From positions 7,683-71,682 of the forward strand of contig QXWX01000006.1 of the NCBI GenBank assembly GCA_009911175.1: a stretch of DNA of 64,000 nt, in the 5' to 3' direction. The notes under the pieces were generated by a model. The model saw nothing but the letters and a program-made list of their open reading frames with translations. It was not told where the DNA came from and did no database searches. Origin of the DNA: Lachnospiraceae bacterium. GTDB taxonomy: Bacteria > Bacillota_A > Clostridia > Lachnospirales > Lachnospiraceae. The position numbers and the translations under genes are program-made. Every line of letters starts with the position of its first letter. Positions within the stretch are counted from its first letter, which is position 1. Shown piece after piece: positions 15,743 through 25,220 of the stretch.

Positions 15743-16585
15743 ATGAAAACGAAAATACACAGCTTCTTTATGATGACAGCGGCCACCCTGATCATGGCCG
15801 TAGGGATTTATTTTTTTAAGTTTACCAATAACTTTACATTCGGCGGGATCACGGGTCTCGCTGTCCTTGTTGCAAAATCCGGGCTGATCTCCGCGTCGGA
15901 TTTTTCTTTTGCGGCAAACATGATCCTGCTGGTGCTGGGAGCCTTGATCCTGGGGCGAAAGTTCGTGGCGAAGACCGCTTACTGCAGCGTACTGCTTTCG
16001 GTCCTGCTGTCTTTGTTTGAAAGGATCTGGCCCATGCATCAGCCTTTTACGAACGAACCTTTGCTGGAGGTGATTTTCGCGATCGTGCTTCCTGCTTTTG
16101 GATCCGCGGTGCTGTTCAATATCGGTGCTTCCAGCGGCGGCACGGATATCGTAGCCATGATCCTGAAAAAGTATTCCAGCATCGACATTGGCCGGGCGCT
16201 GATGCTGTCCGACGTGGCGATCACGGTAGCCGGATTCTTTGTGTTTGACGTGGAGGTGGGACTGTACTCCTGCCTGGGACTGGCGTTCCGCTCTGTGCTG
16301 GTGGACAACTTTATCGAAAGCCTGAACCTGTCCAAGTATTTTAACGTATTCTGCAGCAGGCCGGAGCCAATCTGTGATTTTATCGTACATGAGCTGAACC
16401 GCAGCGCCACGATCTGTGATGGGCAGGGGGCCTTTACCGGATCTCAGAAGTATATCATCTTTACCGCGCTGAACCGGCATCAGGCCGTGCTGCTGAGGAA
16501 TTTTATTAAAAAAGAAGATCCTTCCGCATTCATATTGATTTCCAATACAAGTGAGATCATTGGGAAAGGGTTCCATAGTGTGTAA
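15743..16585 (+). CDS. YitT family membrane protein (DUF161/DUF2179)
   Basis: Integral membrane protein of 280 residues. Five to six hydrophobic segments of the YitT domain (FKFTNNFTFGGITGLAVLV, FNIGASSGGTDIVAMIL) are followed by a C-terminal soluble DUF2179 domain of about 80 residues (FTGSQKYIIFTALNRHQAV). The start at 15743 follows ATACGGAGG. It is divergently transcribed from rubrerythrin. The biochemical function of the family is not established. Confidence 0.88.
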   Translation: MKTKIHSFFMMTAATLIMAVGIYFFKFTNNFTFGGITGLAVLVAKSGLISASDFSFAANMILLVLGALILGRKFVAKTAYCSVLLSVLLSLFERIWPMHQPFTNEPLLEVIFAIVLPAFGSAVLFNIGASSGGTDIVAMILKKYSSIDIGRALMLSDVAITVAGFFVFDVEVGLYSCLGLAFRSVLVDNFIESLNLSKYFNVFCSRPEPICDFIVHELNRSATICDGQGAFTGSQKYIIFTALNRHQAVLLRNFIKKEDPSAFILISNTSEIIGKGFHSV

Positions 16586-16622
16586 ATCCCCGATCAGGGC
16601 TGCGGTGCCGGAACAGAAATGA

Positions 16623-16817
16623 GATCAGGAGGATTCGGAAAAACCGCCAAACGGCGGCCCGCCGGGCTCCGGGAAGGGAATCCGGTTTACGCTGACGGGA
16701 GAGTGGGAGCTGCTGAGCGAAGCGCTTGCGCAGATGGATGAGGATATGGTCAGGGAAGCCACGGCTGACGCGGCCAAGGCGGCGCTTTTGCCGGAGCGTG
16801 AAAAAGGGAGCTTGTGA
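16623..16817 (+). pseudogene. Coding remnant without a start
   Basis: A frame of 64 codons after an in-frame TGA (DQEDSEKPPNGGPPGSGKG, then TGEWELLSEALAQMDEDMV) has coding-like composition but no usable start codon. It looks like the C-terminal end of a lost gene. I do not recognise the family. The rest of 16586-16947 holds nothing else apart from an 8-bp hairpin (AAGCTGAC) near 16908-16936. Confidence 0.35.
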
Positions 16818-16947
16818 GACGGCCGAGCTGTGAAAGAAGAAGGGGCTAATGGGCGTTTTGGATAAGCCGGTAATATTTGCAAAATGTATAACCCTCTATT
16901 TAGAATAAAGCTGACAGTCATATCTAATGTCGTCAGCTTCAACCAGG

Positions 16948-17508
16948 TTAGAACGTATACGGGGAGGTGGAGACCATCAGGATCTTCGCCTCCTCGTCTG
17001 TTATATTGCTCCAGCGGTGGCCGATATAGTTGGGGTAATACAGCGTATCGTGTTCGTTCAGCTCATAGGTTCCTCTATTTTCCATATCAAATATCACACT
17101 CCCATACAGCACATACACGAACTCTTCCCCGCCATGGTGGGCGTACTCCCCGGAATCTGCATGGGAGGGCACAGTGACGGTTGCCGCGTACATCTCATTT
17201 TTTCCCTGGATGATCAGGGATTCGATCAGGGATTTCCCATTGCTCATATTGCGGACAAATGACTTCTGGTCCATATGACGCACCAGCTGGACCTGCTCGT
17301 CATCCTCTTCCAGAAACAGCGAAAAGACCGGGAGGTTGAGGGCGTCGCATATGGACTTTAAGGTGAGCAGGTTGGGGGAGGTTTTGCCGGTTTCAATCTG
17401 GCTGATGGTACTCGCCGCCACATTTGACATGTTGGACAGATCGCGGATTGACAAATTCTGTCCCAGACGATGCTCCTTGAGGGTTTTTCCGATTTTGTTT
17501 AAATCCAT
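16948..17508 (-). CDS. XRE-cupin transcriptional regulator
   Basis: Regulator of 186 residues. The N-terminal helix-turn-helix (LSIRDLSNMSNVAASTISQI, then ETGKTSPNLLTL) is joined to a C-terminal cupin_2 barrel (HHGGEEFVYVLYGSVIFDME, NYIGHRWSN). This plan is typical of regulators such as PuuR and SutR that sense small metabolites. It lies beside the DeoR gene and upstream of the carbohydrate operon but on the minus strand. Base composition becomes AT-richer from here to about 26.7 kb. The target genes are not evident. Confidence 0.87.
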   Translation of the reverse strand: MDLNKIGKTLKEHRLGQNLSIRDLSNMSNVAASTISQIETGKTSPNLLTLKSICDALNLPVFSLFLEEDDEQVQLVRHMDQKSFVRNMSNGKSLIESLIIQGKNEMYAATVTVPSHADSGEYAHHGGEEFVYVLYGSVIFDMENRGTYELNEHDTLYYPNYIGHRWSNITDEEAKILMVSTSPYTF

Positions 17509-17582
17509 GTATGGGGCCTCCTGATAAATTCTGTGTGGATGGGATTGGCGGGTATCATTGTGTAAACGTTGCAGTCGTATTA

Positions 17583-18359
17583 TTAATAAATGAGTGTTAC
17601 ATGATGCTTCTCTAAGATATCAATGTAAGGCTTATCGGGTTTGCTATCTGTAATTAAATAATGAATATCCTGGAAGGTAGCAAAAGTATATAAAGAGAGC
17701 TTATCAAATTTTGTGCTGTCGGCCAGCATATAGATTGTGTTACTGTTTTCAAAAATGCACTTTTTTATCGCGATTTCAGAATCTCCCGCATTAGAAAATC
17801 CTTTATTCAATGAAAGGCCATTGCAGCTTACGAAAGCTTTGTTGACATTTAGTGACTTCAGGGAATCAATCGTTTGGATACCAACGGTTGACTGAGTATA
17901 ATAGTCTATTTTTCCCCCAATGAGAATAATGTCTTTATTGCTTTTCGGATCATTGGTGGCAACCAAAAGATTGTTGGTTACAATAGTCAGGTGAGGAATG
18001 TTTTTTAAAAACGGCAGTATGTGAAAAGCAGTCGCGCCCGAGCCAATGTAGATTACGTCATTTTGTTCAACAAAAGATGCCGCGAGTTTACCAATGTAAT
18101 CCAGTTTGTGGGAAATATTATCCGGGTCTGGAGCCGGTTCTCTTTTGGGATTAAGAGTACTGTCCTTCGTAGAAGACGTTCCGGGCACGGCAGTAACCCC
18201 GCCATATACTTTACGGATTGTATGGCTTTGAATCAACGCGTTAATATCTCTTCTGGCAGTACTAAGTGATATATTAAAATGATTACAGATATCATCATAG
18301 CTGCAGATCTGCTGACTTTCGATATATTCTAGTATTGAATTTAATCTTTGAACTCTCAT
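17583..18359 (-). CDS. DeoR-family transcriptional regulator
   Basis: Regulator of 258 residues. The winged helix at residues 1-57 (RLNSILEYIESQQICSYDD, HFNISLSTARRDINAL) carries the DeoR pattern, and the C-terminal DeoRC domain binds a phosphorylated sugar in characterised relatives. The ATG at 18359 (MRVQRLNS) follows GAGGGG; the frame open to 18437 would start inside the promoter. It is divergent from the carbohydrate operon and is its most likely repressor, acting at the 11-bp direct repeats between them. Confidence 0.88.
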   Translation of the reverse strand: MRVQRLNSILEYIESQQICSYDDICNHFNISLSTARRDINALIQSHTIRKVYGGVTAVPGTSSTKDSTLNPKREPAPDPDNISHKLDYIGKLAASFVEQNDVIYIGSGATAFHILPFLKNIPHLTIVTNNLLVATNDPKSNKDIILIGGKIDYYTQSTVGIQTIDSLKSLNVNKAFVSCNGLSLNKGFSNAGDSEIAIKKCIFENSNTIYMLADSTKFDKLSLYTFATFQDIHYLITDSKPDKPYIDILEKHHVTLIY

Positions 18360-18419
18360 TCTGTTGCCCCTCATTAGTGTGCTGATAGTTTGGATCTTCG
18401 AATGCCGATTCCTGCTTTT

Positions 18420-18448
18420 ATGATAGCATAAGTTCATTTTTGAATCAA
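18420..18448 (-). promoter_or_regulatory. Promoter of the DeoR gene
   Basis: Minus strand: TTGATT (18443-18448), 17-nt spacer, TATCAT (18420-18425). Confidence 0.6.
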
Positions 18449-18492
18449 GAAATAGTTAAAAAAGGCTACAGCCTCTTGCGGATGGCATTATA

Positions 18493-18536
18493 AGTCAAAA
18501 TATAGTCAAAATATATGTAAAATATAGACAAAAACG
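18493..18536. promoter_or_regulatory. Tandem 11-bp direct repeats, candidate DeoR operators
   Basis: Four consecutive 11-mers: AGTCAAAATAT (18493), AGTCAAAATAT (18504), ATGTAAAATAT (18515) and the weaker AGACAAAAACG (18526). The period is about one helical turn. They lie between the divergent promoters of the regulator and the operon. Confidence 0.6.
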
Positions 18537-18589
18537 AATGCGAGATTATGTGAAAAATGACTAAAAAATGAGCGAAATAAAATAAACTA

Positions 18590-18618
18590 TTGACACAAAT
18601 GAACATAAAAGATAAAAT
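18590..18618 (+). promoter_or_regulatory. Promoter of the carbohydrate operon
   Basis: TTGACA (18590-18595), 17-nt spacer, TAAAAT (18613-18618). Confidence 0.72.
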
Positions 18619-18674
18619 AAAATCGAAAGATGGTCAAAAGATTGCCGGTAAAGTCTTTTGGAAAAGGAGGAAAT

Positions 18675-19715
18675 ATGAAGTTAGTAGGAATAGGGGATCC
18701 ATTGATTCCAAGTAAGTATATTGAAAGGGGTTTTGCGGGATTCAGGGAGAAAGGGATATCAATAGAAACGGTATCGTGGGAATTGAAGGATTATGAAGAA
18801 CTGCAGCATATTAATCTATTGGTGGAACAAGGCGGCGCGGAAGTTTACCAGATTCCTGATTATATTTTAAAAGCAACGGAAGATGCAGACATTATTATTA
18901 CACAGTTCTGTACCATTACAAAAGCTTTGATAAATCATTGCAAACACCTGAAAGCGGTAGGTGTACTTCGCGCGGGGATTGAAAATGTAAATTTGGAATA
19001 TGCCAATGAAAAAGGAATCATGGTATTTCATACACCAGGAAGAAATGCAACGGCAGTCGCTGATTTTACAGTAGGAATGCTGCTTACGGAATGCCGCAAC
19101 ATTGCAAAAAGCCATAATGAGTTAAAAAAGGGGAATTGGATACGGGACTATGCGAATGCGGAATATGTTCCCGACCTGGAGGGCAAAATTGCCGGAATTA
19201 TAGGCTATGGCAGTATTGGAAGCAAGGTGGCAAAAAGACTCCGGGCGTTTGACATGAAGATTCTGGCATATGATCCGTATTATAAGGGAGACGAAGTTCC
19301 TCTGGTATCATTGGAAAAATTGATGAAAGAATCGGATTTTGTACTGGTTCATTACAGACTTACAACAGAAACAAGACATATGATCAATAAAGAGATGCTT
19401 GAACTGATGAAACCTACGGCCTATTTAATAAATACAGCGCGTTCGGGTCTGGTTGATGAAACTGCTTTGGTTGAAGCCCTGAGGGAAAAGAAAATTTTCG
19501 GCGCCGCGGTTGACGTATTTGAAAAAGAGCCGCCAGAGAAGGACTACCCGCTGGTTACCTGCGACAATGTTACCATTACGCCGCATATAGCGGGAGGAAC
19601 AAAGGACGCGTTCCTGAATTCGCCTGTTTTGCTTGCGAAAGAAATGGCAAAGGTTCTGGAAGGAAAAACGTCGGGATTTTTGATAAATGCAGAGGAATGT
19701 GCAAAAAACAAATGA
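18675..19715 (+). CDS. D-isomer-specific 2-hydroxyacid dehydrogenase
   Basis: NAD(P)-dependent oxidoreductase of 346 residues. The ATG at 18675 (MKLVGIGDPLI) follows AAGGAGG at ideal spacing; the frame is open to 18630. The catalytic domain flanks a Rossmann domain with GYGSIGSKVAKRL. The Arg of NTARSGLVDE, a Glu in FEKEPP and the His of ITPHIAGGT form the family's catalytic set. It is the first gene of the carbohydrate operon. It could reduce or oxidise a sugar-derived 2-oxo/2-hydroxy acid. Phosphoglycerate dehydrogenase-like annotation is common for such genes, but serine synthesis is unlikely in this context. Confidence 0.88.
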   Translation: MKLVGIGDPLIPSKYIERGFAGFREKGISIETVSWELKDYEELQHINLLVEQGGAEVYQIPDYILKATEDADIIITQFCTITKALINHCKHLKAVGVLRAGIENVNLEYANEKGIMVFHTPGRNATAVADFTVGMLLTECRNIAKSHNELKKGNWIRDYANAEYVPDLEGKIAGIIGYGSIGSKVAKRLRAFDMKILAYDPYYKGDEVPLVSLEKLMKESDFVLVHYRLTTETRHMINKEMLELMKPTAYLINTARSGLVDETALVEALREKKIFGAAVDVFEKEPPEKDYPLVTCDNVTITPHIAGGTKDAFLNSPVLLAKEMAKVLEGKTSGFLINAEECAKNK

Positions 19716-19733
19716 TTTTGGAGGAGAACGATC

Positions 19734-20501
19734 ATGGATTATGGATTAAAAGGTAAAACGGCAGTTATTACCGGCGGCGGGAGCGGGCTTGGGGCTGCCG
19801 CGGCAGAGCTGTTTCTTCAGGAAGGGGCGAATGTCGTAATAAGCTACATCGTAGATAAAGAGCAGGTATTGGCACGTGTAAAAAAACTGAATGAAACATA
19901 TAAGGACAAAGTAGCTGCAATATATAATGATGTCTCGAGCGAGGAAAGTGATGAAAATCTGATCGCGCAGGCAGTTGATAAATTCGGTTCGGTAGACATT
20001 CTGGTCAACAGCGCAGGAATCTGGCCGACTGCTTATATAAAAGAAATGGAATTGTCAGCATTTAAAAAAACACTCGATATTAATCTTCTGGGTCCGTTCA
20101 TACTTTCCAAAATACTTATCAATTATTGGATTGATATGAAAAAGCATGGGAAAATTATCAATATTGTCTCGCAGGCTGCCTTTCATGGTTCCACATCCGG
20201 ACATGCCCATTACGCGTCTTCTAAGGCCGGCCTTGTAGGCTTTACAATTTCTCTGGCAAGAGAGGTGGCACCGTATGGAATCAACGTAACGGCTGTGGCG
20301 CCCGGGATTATGCGGTCACCGATGAACGAGGAAGTATTGAAGGATCCAAAACGCGTAGACGCATACTTAGAAAGAATTCCTTTAAGAAGAGTGTCAGAAC
20401 CTGTTGATGTGGCAAGAAGCGTGTTGTTTTTAGCCTCCACCCAGGCAGATTATATAACCGGAGCAACCATTGATGTGACTGGCGGTATGTTGATGAGATA
20501 A
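19734..20501 (+). CDS. Short-chain dehydrogenase/reductase
   Basis: Classical SDR of 255 residues. The cofactor loop is TGGGSGLGAAAAELF, the NNAG-type motif is NSAGIW, and the catalytic Ser and Tyr-x3-Lys are seen in NIVSQAAFHGS and HYASSKAGL. It probably oxidises a hydroxyl of a polyol or sugar, or the reverse, with NAD(P). The start at 19734 follows GGAGGAGAACGATC. It sits 18 bases after the hydroxyacid dehydrogenase gene and 10 bases before the aldolase gene. Confidence 0.9.
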   Translation: MDYGLKGKTAVITGGGSGLGAAAAELFLQEGANVVISYIVDKEQVLARVKKLNETYKDKVAAIYNDVSSEESDENLIAQAVDKFGSVDILVNSAGIWPTAYIKEMELSAFKKTLDINLLGPFILSKILINYWIDMKKHGKIINIVSQAAFHGSTSGHAHYASSKAGLVGFTISLAREVAPYGINVTAVAPGIMRSPMNEEVLKDPKRVDAYLERIPLRRVSEPVDVARSVLFLASTQADYITGATIDVTGGMLMR

Positions 20502-20511
20502 GGAGAAAAAA

Positions 20512-21393
20512 ATGGCATTAGTAAATTTAAACGGAATTTTAGGAGATGCCCGGAGAGGAAACTATGCGGTTCCGGCATTTGATGTAAGCAATTATGAGAT
20601 GGCAAGAGCCGTAGTAGATGTGGCTGAGGAAGTGGGAAGCCCGGTAATCCTTATGGGATTGAAACCGGATCTGACAGAAGAAGCGTTTGATATGATGTCA
20701 CTTATCATGCAGACGATTGCAAGGAAGGCAGAAGTAGATGTCTGCATACATCTGGATCATGCAAATGAATTTGATCTGATAAAAAAAGCAATTGCGCAGG
20801 GATATAGCTCTGTTATGATTGATGCTTCACAGAAGCCATTGGAAGAAAATATCAGGATTACAAGGGAAATTACAAATTACGCACATATGTATGGCGTTTC
20901 TGTGGAAGCGGAGCTGGGACATGTAGGAGATGGAATCGTAGGAAATTCAGAAAATGCGGCAAAAGAAAATGGTGGACATGAGAGTACTCTGACAAAACCA
21001 GAGGACATGGAGCGTTTTATTGCAGAAACAAATGTAGACGCGCTGGCTGTCGCGATCGGAACCTCCCATGGTGTGTACAAAGGAACTCCAAAGCTGGATC
21101 TACGTCTCATGGATGAACTGAACAGACGGTCTAAAGTTCCTTTGGTTATGCACGGAGGATCAGGAACGCCGGAAAAAGATCTGGTAAAGTCTATTAAATT
21201 GGGAATGTGCAAAATTAATATTTTCTCGGATATTTTAAACGGTTACTATTCTGGAATGAAGGAATTTCTTAATTCCACGGAAAATCTGTCGATCTGGCCG
21301 TCCGCAGGGAATAAAAAGGCGCTGGAAAATATGAAAAAAGTAATCCTGGAGAAATATAAACTGTTTGGAGCAACAGATAAGGGGAGAAAATGA
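20512..21393 (+). CDS. Class II (zinc) ketose-bisphosphate aldolase
   Basis: Zinc-dependent aldolase of 293 residues, of the fructose/tagatose-bisphosphate aldolase family. Metal and substrate motifs are complete: HLDHAN, VEAELGHVGD, GTSHGVYKG, MHGGSG and KINIFSD. It would cleave a phosphorylated ketose to dihydroxyacetone phosphate and an aldehyde. The family includes FbaA, GatY/KbaY and IolJ; the sequence does not decide between them. In this operon it is most likely the last, carbon-splitting step. The start at 20512 follows AAGGAG. Confidence 0.9.
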   Translation: MALVNLNGILGDARRGNYAVPAFDVSNYEMARAVVDVAEEVGSPVILMGLKPDLTEEAFDMMSLIMQTIARKAEVDVCIHLDHANEFDLIKKAIAQGYSSVMIDASQKPLEENIRITREITNYAHMYGVSVEAELGHVGDGIVGNSENAAKENGGHESTLTKPEDMERFIAETNVDALAVAIGTSHGVYKGTPKLDLRLMDELNRRSKVPLVMHGGSGTPEKDLVKSIKLGMCKINIFSDILNGYYSGMKEFLNSTENLSIWPSAGNKKALENMKKVILEKYKLFGATDKGRK

Positions 21394-21408
21394 CGGAGGA
21401 ACAAGACT

Positions 21409-22533
21409 ATGAGAAAAAAGTTTAGAAAACTAATTTGCCTGCTGGCAACATGTACATTATTGGCGGTTTCTGTTGTGGGATGTGGGGATGAAAATGTAAA
21501 AGCAGATACAGGTGATTCACAAAATGCGAAAAGCGCAGAGAAAACACAGGCATCAGATTTAAAAGGAAAATCAGATGAAGCTTATTATATGTGCGTTCCC
21601 ATATCAGGGGTGGAATATTGGTTCCCGGTATTCCAGGGGATGAAAGACGCGGCAAAAGCACTGGGGGTAAACTGCTATTATATGGGGACACCGGAATATG
21701 ACGCGTCGAAACAGGTAGAGGTATTTGACCAAATCCTGGCAATGGAACCGACAGGAATTCTGGTTCATCCGATTACTGCGGAAAGTTTTGTGGATCCGAT
21801 TCAAAGAGCGGCCGATGAAGGAGTTCAGATTGTGACTTTTGCGGCGGATTCTCCAGATTCCGTGCGGACGGCATATGTCACTTCAGATAATACAAAGGAA
21901 GGAAATACAGCCGCTGAAAATATTGCAAAGGAATTGAACGGAAAAGGTGAAGTGATGGTTATGCGTAATCCGGGCCAGACCAACCATGAAACCAGATGTG
22001 ATTCTTTTGTAGCATATATGGAAGAAAACTATCCGGATATCAAAGTTGTGGCTGAGGAAATTTCCGGTCAGGACGCAGATAAGACCTATCAGTCCGTGAT
22101 GACGGTAGCGCAGGCACACCCAGACCTTACCGCGGTATTTACTCCGGAGGCAACTTCAGCCGTAGGGGCGGCCCAGGCAGGAATTGAACTTGGCGGCGGA
22201 GAGCAAAAGCTTCTTGTTTCCTGCTGCGATACGTCGGAACAGGTACTGGATCTGCTGAAGGAGGATCAATTCTTTGCGGCAATTGCCCCGGATCAATATC
22301 TTCAGGGGTACATTGCGATGCTGAATCTGTTTTTCTCCGCTCATAACGAAATCCTCAATCCGATGAACAGCAGGGCTGATGATGGAGAAAACCTGTGGCA
22401 GGTTCCATATTGTGACAATGGATTGTCAATTGTAACAAAGGAAAATGCGGACAGCTTTTATATGTCAAATTACTGCGAGAAGGTCGGAGTTGCTGATACT
22501 GACGAAATGTTAAGTGCATACGAAGTAAAATAG
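21409..22533 (+). CDS. RbsB-like sugar ABC transporter substrate-binding lipoprotein
   Basis: Extracytoplasmic sugar-binding protein of 374 residues. A basic start (MRKKFRKLI) and hydrophobic stretch lead to the lipobox SVVGC, so Cys 25 should be lipidated and anchored. After a Ser/Asp/Lys linker the periplasmic-binding fold of the ribose/galactose class begins (YYMCVPISGVEYWFPVFQGM). It should deliver a sugar to the ATPase and permease that follow. Ribose, erythritol, xylitol or another small carbohydrate are all possible. Confidence 0.92.
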   Translation: MRKKFRKLICLLATCTLLAVSVVGCGDENVKADTGDSQNAKSAEKTQASDLKGKSDEAYYMCVPISGVEYWFPVFQGMKDAAKALGVNCYYMGTPEYDASKQVEVFDQILAMEPTGILVHPITAESFVDPIQRAADEGVQIVTFAADSPDSVRTAYVTSDNTKEGNTAAENIAKELNGKGEVMVMRNPGQTNHETRCDSFVAYMEENYPDIKVVAEEISGQDADKTYQSVMTVAQAHPDLTAVFTPEATSAVGAAQAGIELGGGEQKLLVSCCDTSEQVLDLLKEDQFFAAIAPDQYLQGYIAMLNLFFSAHNEILNPMNSRADDGENLWQVPYCDNGLSIVTKENADSFYMSNYCEKVGVADTDEMLSAYEVK

Positions 22534-22573
22534 CGGCTTTTGATCAGCAAACAGCAATAAATAGTATTATATA

Positions 22574-22602
22574 GTCTCCGCGTTATATGATAATGCGGAG
22601 AC
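22574..22602 (+). repeat. Intercistronic hairpin after the binding-protein gene
   Basis: GTCTCCGC and GCGGAGAC with a 13-nt loop lie in the 115-base gap between the binding-protein and ATPase genes. Such hairpins usually protect the upstream message, giving more binding protein than transporter. Confidence 0.65.
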
Positions 22603-22648
22603 AACTATTATAAAATTGGTATCCTGGACATCAGAGGAGGATAATCAT

Positions 22649-24187
22649 ATGGCGTTATTAGAATTAAAGAATATATCAAAAAGCTTTGGAAAAAACGTCG
22701 TACTGGACGGAGTGGATTTTCAGCTTGAAAGTGGAGAAGTACATGCCCTGCTTGGTGAGAACGGAGCGGGGAAGTCAACGATGCTGAATATTATCGGGGG
22801 TCTGATTGGCGCAGATGGCGGTGAAATATTGATTAACGGGGAGAAGATTGATAATAATACCATTTCTAAAGCAAAAGAAATGGGAATCGGATTTGTTCAT
22901 CAGGAAATAGAATTATGCCAGGATGTCAGCGTGGCAGAGAATATTATGATGGCGTCTATTTGCGATAACAAAACATGGAATGTACGTTATAAGGACATTG
23001 AGGAAGAAGCACGAAAAATACTGGAGCCGTTGGTTGGAGAAGAGATCCGTCCGGAGGAAATGGTATCATCACTTTCCATTTCCCATCAGCAGGTTGTAGA
23101 AATTGCAAAAGCAATTTCTTGTAAATGTAAAATTCTATTATTAGATGAGCCAACGGCCGCATTATCAGAAAGTGAGACGGCTTCATTGTTTCAAATTATG
23201 CATCAATTAAAACAAGAAGGAATCGGGATTGTTTTTATCAGCCACAGAATGGCAGAAATTTTTGAAGAAAGTGACAGAGTTACTGTGCTACGGGACGGAA
23301 AAGTGATATCGACCTATCTTTCAAAAGAGGCTAAGATGGAGAATCTTCTCAAAGATATGGCAGGAAGAGCAATCTCAGATATCTATCCGCCGAAAGCGGA
23401 ACATATTGATTACAGTGATGAAAACAGGATTCTGACGGTCAAGGATCTGACAGATAAAAAGGATCGTTTCCGTGAAATTGATTTTTCACTATACCGCGGA
23501 GAGATATTAGGAGTCGCGGGACTTGTCGGCGCGGGCCGTACAGAGATCATGCAGGCAGTGGTGAATCTGCGAAAAAGAAAGTCCGGGGATGTAATCTTTC
23601 TGGGAAAGATTATCAATCATCTGTCAACAGCGCAAATTTATAAGATGGGCCTGGTTCTGTTAAGTGAGGACAGAAAAAAGAGCGGTCTGTATATGGAATA
23701 TTCTATTGAAATGAATATCAGTTCAACATATCTTGAAGAAATATCAAAAGGACCTCTGATCAATCAAGAAAAAGAGAGGGCGCTTGCGGATTCCAAAGTG
23801 AAGGAGCTTGCGGTCAAATGCAGTGATCTGGGACAACTCGCCGGAACCCTGTCCGGAGGAAACCAGCAGAAGGTGCTGTTAGCGAAATTACTTGCAAAGG
23901 AACCGAAAGCTATCATCCTTGACGAACCGACAAGAGGGGTTGACGCGGGGGCTAAGGCGGAAATAGGAAAATATATCCGTGAGTTGGCGGACCGTGGGAT
24001 TGGCGTAATTATCATTTCATCAGAAATGAATGAACTGGTAGGGCTTTGCGACCGTTTGATGTATATTGATATTGACGGAAATCAGGTAAAAGAAGAGGTG
24101 GATTGTCCATTCGATTCTGACAGGATTATTTACTACATTTCCGGCGCTTATAAATATGAGGAGGAAGGGCAGAATGACAAAGAATAA
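22649..24187 (+). CDS. RbsA-like sugar ABC transporter ATP-binding protein
   Basis: Cytosolic ATPase of 512 residues with two fused nucleotide-binding domains, the hallmark of the ribose-type CUT2 importers. The first has GENGAGKST, LSISHQQ and LLLDEPTAAL; the second has a degenerate Walker A (GLVGAGRTE), LSGGNQQK and IILDEPTRGVD. The ATG at 22649 (MALLELKNISK) follows GAGGAGG; the upstream frame start at 22616 lacks such a site. The stop overlaps the permease start by 14 bases. Confidence 0.94.
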   Translation: MALLELKNISKSFGKNVVLDGVDFQLESGEVHALLGENGAGKSTMLNIIGGLIGADGGEILINGEKIDNNTISKAKEMGIGFVHQEIELCQDVSVAENIMMASICDNKTWNVRYKDIEEEARKILEPLVGEEIRPEEMVSSLSISHQQVVEIAKAISCKCKILLLDEPTAALSESETASLFQIMHQLKQEGIGIVFISHRMAEIFEESDRVTVLRDGKVISTYLSKEAKMENLLKDMAGRAISDIYPPKAEHIDYSDENRILTVKDLTDKKDRFREIDFSLYRGEILGVAGLVGAGRTEIMQAVVNLRKRKSGDVIFLGKIINHLSTAQIYKMGLVLLSEDRKKSGLYMEYSIEMNISSTYLEEISKGPLINQEKERALADSKVKELAVKCSDLGQLAGTLSGGNQQKVLLAKLLAKEPKAIILDEPTRGVDAGAKAEIGKYIRELADRGIGVIIISSEMNELVGLCDRLMYIDIDGNQVKEEVDCPFDSDRIIYYISGAYKYEEEGQNDKE

Positions 24188-25169
24188 AACGGATAAAAAT
24201 ATAATGAACAGATTATTTCAAAAAAGAGAAACGATGCTGGGATTGATCGTAATTGTACTTTTCGTCATTCTCAGTATAACGAATAAAAATTTTTTTAAAT
24301 GGTCTAATTTGAAAGTAATTGTATCTGGGTTGTCAGTGGATGGGATTATCGTAATCGGAATGACAATTGTCCTGATATCAGGCGGTATTGACCTTTCAGT
24401 CGGCTCTACCATGTGCCTGTCCATGACCGCTGCGGCAATGGCGATTAAAAACGGTATCAATCCGTGGGCCGCAAGCCTCATAGGTATTGCTGCTGCCGGT
24501 GTATTCGGCATACTTTTAGGCCTGCTTGTTACTAAACTCCACCTGACTCACTTCATCGTATCACTTTGCTTTATGGGAATCGCGCGGGGGATAGTATATA
24601 TACTGACAAGTGGTTCTCCGATTTCACTGGTTCAGGAATTAAAAGAACATCCCTCCTTTGCGTTTCTTGGGCAAGGGACCATCGGCTCATTTCCAATGGC
24701 GCCGGTCTGTTTTATTGCAATTGCGTTGGTCAGCGGGCTTTATGTAAAAAAATCGGCGGGAATGAGGAAGGTTTTTTATACAGGAAGCAACGAAAATGCT
24801 GCCAGGTATTCAGGGGTGAATATTGATAAGGTAAAATTGGCTGCATGCACAGCCTGTGCGACATTGGCAGGAACAGCAGGAATTATTTATATGATTCGCT
24901 ATTCTGGAGTAGCGGTAAGCGCGGGGTCAGGCGGAGAAATGGTGGCTCTTTCTGCTGCCGTAATCGGTGGCGCCAGTATGAATGGGGGAAAGGGATCCGT
25001 GCTGGGATCGGTACTTGGACTGGTTTTTATACTCTTGATACAAGATGCGTTAACGTTAATGATGGTGCCATCTTATTGGCAGGATTTCGTAAAATATGTC
25101 ATTGTTCTGCTTGCGGTGTGCCTAGATGGAATTTCATTGAATCATACTTATGCGGCATCGAGAAAATAG
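24174..25169 (+). CDS. RbsC-like sugar ABC transporter permease
   Basis: Membrane subunit of 331 residues with eight to ten hydrophobic segments. The conserved core GGIDLSVGSTMCLSM and the EAA-like segment TGSNENAARYSGVNIDKVKL identify the BPD_transp_2 (RbsC/XylH) family. The start at 24174 (MTKNKTDK) lies within the end of the ATPase gene, indicating coupling. It forms the channel for the sugar supplied by the RbsB-like lipoprotein. Confidence 0.93.
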   Translation: MTKNKTDKNIMNRLFQKRETMLGLIVIVLFVILSITNKNFFKWSNLKVIVSGLSVDGIIVIGMTIVLISGGIDLSVGSTMCLSMTAAAMAIKNGINPWAASLIGIAAAGVFGILLGLLVTKLHLTHFIVSLCFMGIARGIVYILTSGSPISLVQELKEHPSFAFLGQGTIGSFPMAPVCFIAIALVSGLYVKKSAGMRKVFYTGSNENAARYSGVNIDKVKLAACTACATLAGTAGIIYMIRYSGVAVSAGSGGEMVALSAAVIGGASMNGGKGSVLGSVLGLVFILLIQDALTLMMVPSYWQDFVKYVIVLLAVCLDGISLNHTYAASRK

Positions 25170-25220
25170 CAGATTAGGTGATGATCTTTAGGGCGTTTTC
25201 AGAGAAGAAAAGGGGTATCG

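Noticed and set aside
16625..16942. 105-codon minus-strand frame beside the YitT gene
   Set aside because: Composition is that of the antisense of a coding remnant, and no ribosome site is present.
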